Source: Nymphaea colorata
Taxonomy: Eukaryota > Streptophyta > Magnoliopsida > Nymphaeales > Nymphaeaceae
Direction: 5' to 3'
NCBI RefSeq assembly: GCF_008831285.2
Contig: NC_045141.1
Location: 4,729,224-4,793,223, forward strand
Length of the DNA stretch: 64,000 bases
Position numbers and translations under genes: made by a program. Position 1 is the stretch's first letter; each line of letters starts with the position of its first letter. Below the pieces are notes generated by a model, which was not told the DNA's origin, searched no databases, and worked only from the letters and a program-made list of their open reading frames with translations. This document shows, in pieces, positions 57,215 to 64,000 of the stretch.

Positions 57215-58085
57215 GGCATCTTTTCCTCTTTCAAACTTGGGTAATTTGGCTGTGGGTAACTTGGGTATTCGATTTATTGACATAGCATGAGGAAGAACAA
57301 TTTATGCAAGACAAGTTCCACAGGGACAAAGTGTCACCAGTCTGAGGTCAGTTCTTCAATGCATAGATAAATGGTTTACTCAAGTTCAATCAAATCAATT
57401 TTATGAAACCCAAATTTGACTTGTTTATAATCGTGAGTTTTAAGTTAAGCTTGAGCTTAACAGAGCAAATTTGAGTCAAGCTTGAGTTAGCTCAACTCGT
57501 TTTACAGCTCTATCCACTTAACACACACAAATGGACTGGTCCCCTGTTTATAATGGTGAAACATGTCAGTTGGAGTGGGGAAGCATCAACCTAAGTCGAC
57601 ATGTCTGATTTGAATTGACTGTCCATGCTAACTGCTCCAAAAACATTTGCATGGAAAAAAGAAATTTACTAATCAACTAAAAAATAAGATAGGATTTGAA
57701 ATTAAGAACTGACATCCGGTTAGATTTAGATTCATATATGCATAAACATCCAAACAGATTGAGATTTAGTTACGTAAAAATATTCAATCGAATTCAGATT
57801 CACATTCCAATATACAAAAGTATCCAATCAGAACCAGATGGGACTTAATTTAAATAAAAATTTTACATTCAATGCTCTTAACAGTTTGTAAATCAGCCAG
57901 ATTCAGTTCAAAATATGGATTCAGATTCAAATTCATATATGAATACAAAAACAGGATTTGGGTTAGATTCTTATTCGGACATCTGATTTCATATTCAGAT
58001 TATGATGAAAAAAATGGATTTAGATCAGATTCAAATTATGAAATCTGAGTTTGGTCAGTTTTGGATGAGGAAAAAATCAGATTCA
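57215..58085. repeat. Second block copy, right part (matches 15160-16400)
   Basis: It resumes the block after the unmatched 54.7-57.2 kb sequence: CTTTCAAACTTGGGTAATTTGG, CATAGCATGAGGAAGAACAA, then the 3' part of the GAGCTCGAG element (57365-57522) and the GATTCAGATT element (57590-58085). Confidence 0.8.
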
Positions 58086-58575
58086 TAAGAACTTAGTACC
58101 CAAGATTATAATTGTTAACTTCATAAGGACTTATTATGCAAGATAATTGGGTAATGCATCTTCCCATTTTCACGAAATAAATTACATAATTTATATCTAT
58201 ATTAATGTTAGCTTTGCAACATTTTCCAATAGTCCTGCTGTCAATAATTGGTATATGTCTGCTTATATGTGTATTTATAATCGTCGCCAGCATGAGGTGC
58301 GATTTGTGTGCAGCATAAATGAGTTGTGTTCCTGAAACTCAAATTCGATTCGCACTGGTACTCTATATATTTGCAAAACCGGTTCACTGAATCCTTGGTT
58401 TTAACTTTGAGGGCAAAAACAAATTTTCATAGCTTATATGAGTTAATGCTTACACGATTTAAATGAGTTAATGCTTACATGAGTTAAACGAGTTAATGCT
58501 TCCTCGATTTAACACCTAAATGAGTTAAATGGGTTAAACGAGTCATGCTCAATCATGTTATAAGGAGCTTGACTC
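58086..58575. other. Spacer with GAGTTAATGCTTAC-type repeats
   Basis: 58440-58560 repeats ATGAGTTAATGCTTACA-like units. 58390-58630 is the reverse complement of the miniature element at 43182-43565. 58090-58380 is featureless. Confidence 0.6.
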
Positions 58576-61445
58576 ATGTTTGAGCCGAGCTCAAGCTAAA
58601 GTTTTTTGAGTTGAATCAAGCTTGAGCTGGCTAATCTCAGGTTCTACTTGTGAAGAAAAAGTCCTAGAAATATGAATATGTTGAAAACTGACAAGGAAAT
58701 ATGTTTTTAAGGGATGTGAAGAAAAAGTCATGTTGATGTAATCTTGGGTGCCAACTAAGTTGCTGGAACGTGGAAATAAGAAGTCCGCAAATAGAAAAAG
58801 TCTCATTGATGGACTGTGGCCGTGCCGTAGGCACCGAGTGTGGAAAACAACAAGCGATATCACTTGCTTTAATGAAGCACCAGACAAATTTTTTTTTTTA
58901 AAGCTAACAGTAAAATGCTAGCTCTTTTTGGATGACAATCCTAAGTTGTGGCACTTCTTGATTTGGGACATTAGTAAGTCAACTGATCAATTGGTCAAAG
59001 CAGGTAATTTTAAACATCAAAGAAAGGAACAAAATTTTGTACAGAATGTCATTAAGAATGTCCGATCCTTGTAAAACAAAAGATAATTCTTTTAATGAGA
59101 CAGACAAATTTAAAGAAAAGAGAAATTCTAGCTCTTTGATAAATCTGTTTCATTTTATGCAGAATAACTGATCAATGTCAAAAATAATTTAAACTAAAAA
59201 AGGAAAAAATTTTAAAATCATTAAAATGTCTTCAATATGCAAATTGCTTAATTGATTGCAGTTCATTAACTGATTTATTCATGCCATCTCTTATTGTTAG
59301 ATGTCATATGCAAAGTCTGGATGATGTGAAATTACATGACCTTGGAATTTGACGATTGAAAGCTTCAATCTGATCACATTTTATTTCACTACAGAAATGA
59401 CGTTTGGAAACTTAAGAATGTAGAAAAACAATCAAAATTTCAAATCTCAAAGACTGATTGAAATGTTCCATGCAAAGGTTCTTAATTTTTGTCTCCTATA
59501 TATGGACTAGTTGTTTTCCAAGTATCAGACAATAAGGGCAACGATCAAGAACACAAATTCATCAGCGGAGAAAAAGAACAATCCAAATGTATTCTGTAAG
59601 AGAGGAAGCCCTGGTACAGGTTGAGTCTTTTGATTTCAACGATGGAAAAAATAGGTATGATGTAGGAAGAAGCAGAAGAGACTATACAAAAGAATGAGGA
59701 ATGAAATCATAATCCAAGCGGACCTTGAACAGAGCCTCGGGGGATTGATTGCATTTCCAGTAAGCCTTAAAGGGAATTGATTACAAGTAGCACTCCATAT
59801 GAGAGTGGAGTCAGAAATATACTTCAACCTTTAAAGAACACTCTAAGTTTAAATTTCAATCTTTAAGGGCACTTATATGCAAATCAGTAAATTGATGGGC
59901 CACTGTGCCTAAATAATCCGCCACTGCATTAATCCAAATGGAAGTCTTCTCATTAATTTGGCAGTCTACTATAGGTTTCGTGGATGAATGGTCCCAAAAT
60001 GCACCTTTGAGACACTTTTATCCAGCATATGAGGGTGTATCTGTGACACTCAACTCTTTTATCTTTTTGCATTTTATTAAATTTTTAAATACCAATACAG
60101 ATCGGACCAAAGTTCTTGTGTACGTTAATACCTTGTCCTAGATGGAACGTTACAGACACCCTATCCAACCCAAACTGATGGATGGATGGATGGAATTCCA
60201 AGATATAATATGTTGTCACAAAAGTACATCTCATCAAACAAACAGGCGACTAAGTTACATTTATTTTCAGGTCAGTTGGATGAAGGAACTACACCACAGG
60301 GATAATTTATCAGAACTTTGAGCTCAGTTGATGAAGGGAACATCTTATAGGAGAATGATCTCATTATATCCTTTGAGGGAAGAAGCACCCAAGATTTAAA
60401 CATTCAGTACGAAAAGGCTCGTATACAGTGATGGGGCAAACCATTCAACATGAGTGAGTGCTGTCAAAATTAAAACTAAGAAGTGAATCAAACACTTGCT
60501 CATGCTGTGAGCTCACTAACAGGGACCTCACACATCTTCAGCACAGACCTGTAGGCTGTACACGGGCCGAGTCAAAATTGAGCTCGTTCAGCTTGCTCAA
60601 GTTTGTTCAGCTTTGACTCATGCGATAGACCTAGCCACACCTCGAGCATGACTCTTTTAAGCTCGTTGACTGACTCCCATTTGACCAGATTTCTTTTTTG
60701 GTTTTAAGTTTGAACATTTTCAAAAGAATGCCTGGAATAATAGTTTACTCAAGTTCAATCAAGTCAATTTTATGAAACTCGAACTTGACTTGTTTATAAT
60801 CATGACTTTTGAGTTAAGCTTGAGCTTAACAGAGCAAATTCGAGTCGAGCTTGAGTTGGCTCGACTTGTTTTACAGCTCTATCCACATGACACACACAAA
60901 TGGACTCGTCCCCTATTTATAATGGTGAAACATGTCAGTTGGAGTGGGGAAGCTTCAACCTAAGGATGTCAATATGTGTGATTTGAAGTGAATGTAAAAG
61001 CCAACTGCTCCAAAAACATTTGGATGGAAAAAAGAAATTTACTAATCAACTAAAAAATCAAATAGGATTTGAAATTAAGAACTGACATCCGGTTAGATTT
61101 AGATTCATATATGCATAAACATCCAAACAGATTGAGATTTAGTTACGTAAAAATATTCAATCGAATTCAGATTCACATTCCAATATACAAAAGTATCCAA
61201 TCAGAACCAAATGGGACTTAATTTAAATAAAAATTTTACATTCAATGCTCTTAACAGTTTGTAAATCAGCCAGATTCAGTTCAAAATATGGATTCAGATT
61301 CAAATTCATATATGAATACAAAAACAGGATTTGGGTTAGATTCTTATTGGGACACTCAGATTTCATATTCAGATTATGATGAAAAAAATGGATTTAGATA
61401 AGATTCAAATTATGAAATCTGAGTTTGGTCAGTTTTGGATGAGGG
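58575..61445. repeat. Right-end tandem unit 1 (about 2.87 kb)
   Basis: It begins GCCGAGCTCAAGCTAAAG and is followed directly by a second unit with the same start at 61446. It contains the inverted 42.9-kb sequence, the block homologous to 13366-16500 with both miniature elements, and an extra 58930-59250 stretch missing from unit 2. No gene is supported; the open frame at 59938-60141 is identical in kind to one in unit 2 and absent from the two older block copies. Confidence 0.88.
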
Positions 61446-64000
61446 CCGAGCTCAAGCTAAAGTTTTTTGAGTTGAATCAAGCTTGAGCTGGCTAATCTCA
61501 GGTTCTACTTGTGAAGAAAAAGTCCTACAAATATGAATATGTTGAAAACTGACAAGGAAATATGTTTTTAAGGGATGTGAAGAAAAAGTCATGTTGATGT
61601 AATCTTGGGTGCCAACTAAGTTGCTGGATGTGGAAATAAGAAGTCCTGCAAATTAGAAAAAGTCTCATTGATGTGATCTGTGGCCGTGCCCGTAGGCACC
61701 GAGTGTGGAAAACAACAAGCGATATCACTTGCTTTTAATGAGCACCAGGCTCATTTTTTTTAAAGCTAACAGTAGAAATGCTAGCTCTTTTTGATAAATC
61801 CTGTTTCACTTCTTATTTGGCTTAGTAATCAACTGATCAATTGGTCAAAGCAGGTAATTTTAAACAGTCGAAGAAAGGAACAAAATTTTGACAGAAGTCA
61901 TTAAGAATGTCTTCAAGCTATGCAGAATTTGCCAGGTCAATTTTTAAGATATGCAGTTCATTAACTGATTTATTCATGCCATCTCTTATTGTTAGATGTC
62001 ATATGCAAAGTCTGGATGATGTGAAATGTACATGACCTTGGAATTTGACGATTGAAAGCTTCAATCTGATCACATTTTATTTCACTACAGAAATGACGTT
62101 TGGAAAACTTAAGAATGTAGGAAAACAATCAAAATTTCAAATCTCAAAGACTGATTGAAATGTTCCCATGCAAAGGTTCTTAATTTTTGTCTCCTATATA
62201 TGGGCCTAGTTGTTTTCCAAGTATCAGACAATAAGGGCAACGATCAAGAACACAAATTCATCAGCGGAGAAAAAGAACAATCCAATGTATTCTGTAAGAG
62301 AGGAAGCCCTGGTACAGGTTGAGTCTTTCGATTTCAACGATGGAAACAATAGGTATGATGTAGGAAGAAGCAGAAGAGACTATACAAAAGAATGAGGAAT
62401 GAAATCATAATCCAAGCGGACCTTGAAACAGAGCCTCGGGGGATTGATTGCATTTCCAGTCAGCCTTAAAGGGAATTGATTACAAGTTAGCACTCCATAT
62501 GAGAGTGGAGTCAGAAATTTTATTTAAACTTCAACCTTTAAAGAACACTCTAAGTTTAAATTTCAATCTTTAAGGGGCACTTATATGCAAATCAAGTAAA
62601 TTTGATGGGCCAGTGTGCTACAACATTACTCCGCCACTGCATTAATCCAAATGGAAGTCTTCTCATTAATTTGGAGTCTACTATAGCTTTCATGGATGAA
62701 TGGTCCCAAAATGCACCTTTGAGACACTTTTATCCAGCATATGAGGGTGTATCTGTGACACTCAACTCTTTTATCTTTTTGCATTTTATTAAATTTTTAA
62801 ATACCAATACAGATCGGACCAAAGTTCTTGCGTACGTTAATACCTTGTCCTAGATGGAACGTTACAGACACCCAATCCAACCCAAACTGATGGATGGGAT
62901 GGATGGAATTCCAAGAATATAATATGTTGTCACAAAAGTACATCTCATCAAACAAACAGGCGACTAAGTTTACATTTTATTTTCAGGTCAGTTGGATGAA
63001 GGGAACTACACCACAGGGATAATTTATCAGAACTTTGAGCTCAGTTGGATGAAGGGAACATCTTATAGGAGAATGATCTCATTATATCCTTTTGAGGGAA
63101 GAAGCCACCCAAGAGTTTAAACATTCAGCACGAAAAGGCTCGTATACAGTGATGGGGCAAACCATTCAACATGAGTGAGTGCTGTCAAAATTAAAACTAA
63201 GAAGTGAATCAGTAACACTTGCTCATGCTGTGAGCTCACTACACAGGGACCTCACACATCTTCAGCACACACCTGTAGGGCTGTACACGGGCCGAGTCAA
63301 AATCGAGCTCGTTCAGCTTGGCTCAAGTTTGTTCAGCTTTGACTCCATGCGATAGACCTAGCCACACCTCGAGCATGACTCTTTTAAGCTCGTTCACTGA
63401 CTCCCCATTTGACCAGATTTCTTTTTTTGGTTTTAAGTTTGAACATTTTCAAAAGAATGCCTGGAATAATAGTTTACTCAAGTTCAATCAAGTCAATTTT
63501 ATGAAACTCGAACTTGACTTGTTTATAATCATGACTTTTGAGTTAAGCTTGAGCTTAACAGAGCAAATTCGAGTCGAGCTTGAGTTGGCTCGACTTGTTT
63601 TACAGCTCTATCCACATGACACACACAAATGGACTCGTCCCCTATTTATAATGGTGAAACATGTCAGTTGGAGTGGGGAAGCTTCAACCTAAGGATGTCA
63701 ATATGTGTGATTTGAAGTGAATGTAAAAGCCAACTGCTCCAAAAACATTTGGATGGAAAAAAGAAATTTACTAATCAACTAAAAATCAGATAGGATTTGA
63801 AATTAGGAACTGACATCCGGTTAGATTTAGATTCATATATGCATAAACATCCAAACAGATTGAGATTTAGTTACGTAAAAATATTCAATCGAATTCAGAT
63901 TCACATTCCAATATACAAAAGTATCCAATCAGAACCAGATGGGACTTAATTTAAATAAAAATTTACATTCAATGCTCTTAACAGTTTGTAAATCAGCCAG
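61446..64000. repeat. Right-end tandem unit 2, cut by the window edge
   Basis: Near-identical to unit 1 over its whole length apart from many single-base indels and the missing 58930-59250 stretch. The open frame at 62602-62853 parallels 59938-60141. It continues beyond the window. Confidence 0.88.

Noticed and set aside
59938-60141. Open frame seen again at 62602-62853
   Set aside because: Identity follows from the recent tandem duplication; it is absent from the older block copies and has no recognisable domain.
1-64000. CRISPR arrays, tRNA or rRNA genes, bacterial-type defence or biosynthetic systems
   Set aside because: No regularly spaced short repeats, cloverleaf-like A/B-box genes or prokaryotic operons were seen; the tandem repeats present are plant satellites, miniature elements and segmental duplications.

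Overview
This window looks like nuclear DNA of a flowering plant. It is AT-rich and full of microsatellites, copia and gypsy-like retroelement pieces and hAT-type miniature elements. Its dominant genes belong to a plant-only family: leucine-rich-repeat receptor-like kinases of the Xa21/FLS2/EFR type (LRR-XII, non-RD kinases). The species cannot be told from the sequence alone.

Main content: five related LRR-RLK copies lie head-to-tail on the minus strand. RLK1 is at 6962-7743, RLK2 at 18798-22336, RLK3 at 28260-30908, RLK4 at 37974-41881 and RLK5 at 45668-49347. The gene plan is a signal peptide, an LRR N-cap, many LRRs, a transmembrane helix, and a kinase interrupted by one intron inside the APE motif; a short second exon encodes the kinase C-lobe and tail. 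All five copies are broken, each by different lesions: nonsense codons, single-base frameshifts, an LRR deletion (RLK4), an LRR-to-kinase deletion (RLK5), loss of exon 2 (RLK3), or loss of everything after the first LRRs (RLK1). RLK2 keeps an unbroken stretch from the last LRRs through the kinase DFG motif. In a living plant these would be cell-surface immune receptors; as read here the cluster is a receptor graveyard.

Layout: 1-3640 holds two opposed copies of a dispersed retroelement with a DUF4283-like ORF; a third copy is at 32.6-35.4 kb. 3641-6961 looks like a long LTR that ends exactly where RLK1 begins. 7.7-18.5 kb is the non-coding upstream side of a duplicated block. 24.27-25.53 kb is a copia 5' LTR, primer-binding site and decayed gag. 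25.5-27.5 kb has two 480-bp direct repeats. 43.6-44.8 kb ends with the same LTR terminus as 6961. 49.3-58.1 kb is a second copy of the RLK1 block, and 58.6-64.0 kb is two further tandem copies of its far part.

Only two things outside the RLKs look like host genes. One is a small three-exon gene at 55431-56065 (minus, 119 aa, unknown function), carried in sequence unique to one block copy. The other is a short ORF with an apparent signal peptide, present at matching places in both block copies (10663-10851 and 51256-51480, minus). I found no tRNA, rRNA, CRISPR or prokaryote-like system. All coordinates, motifs and repeat relationships were read by eye; no database search or alignment program was run.
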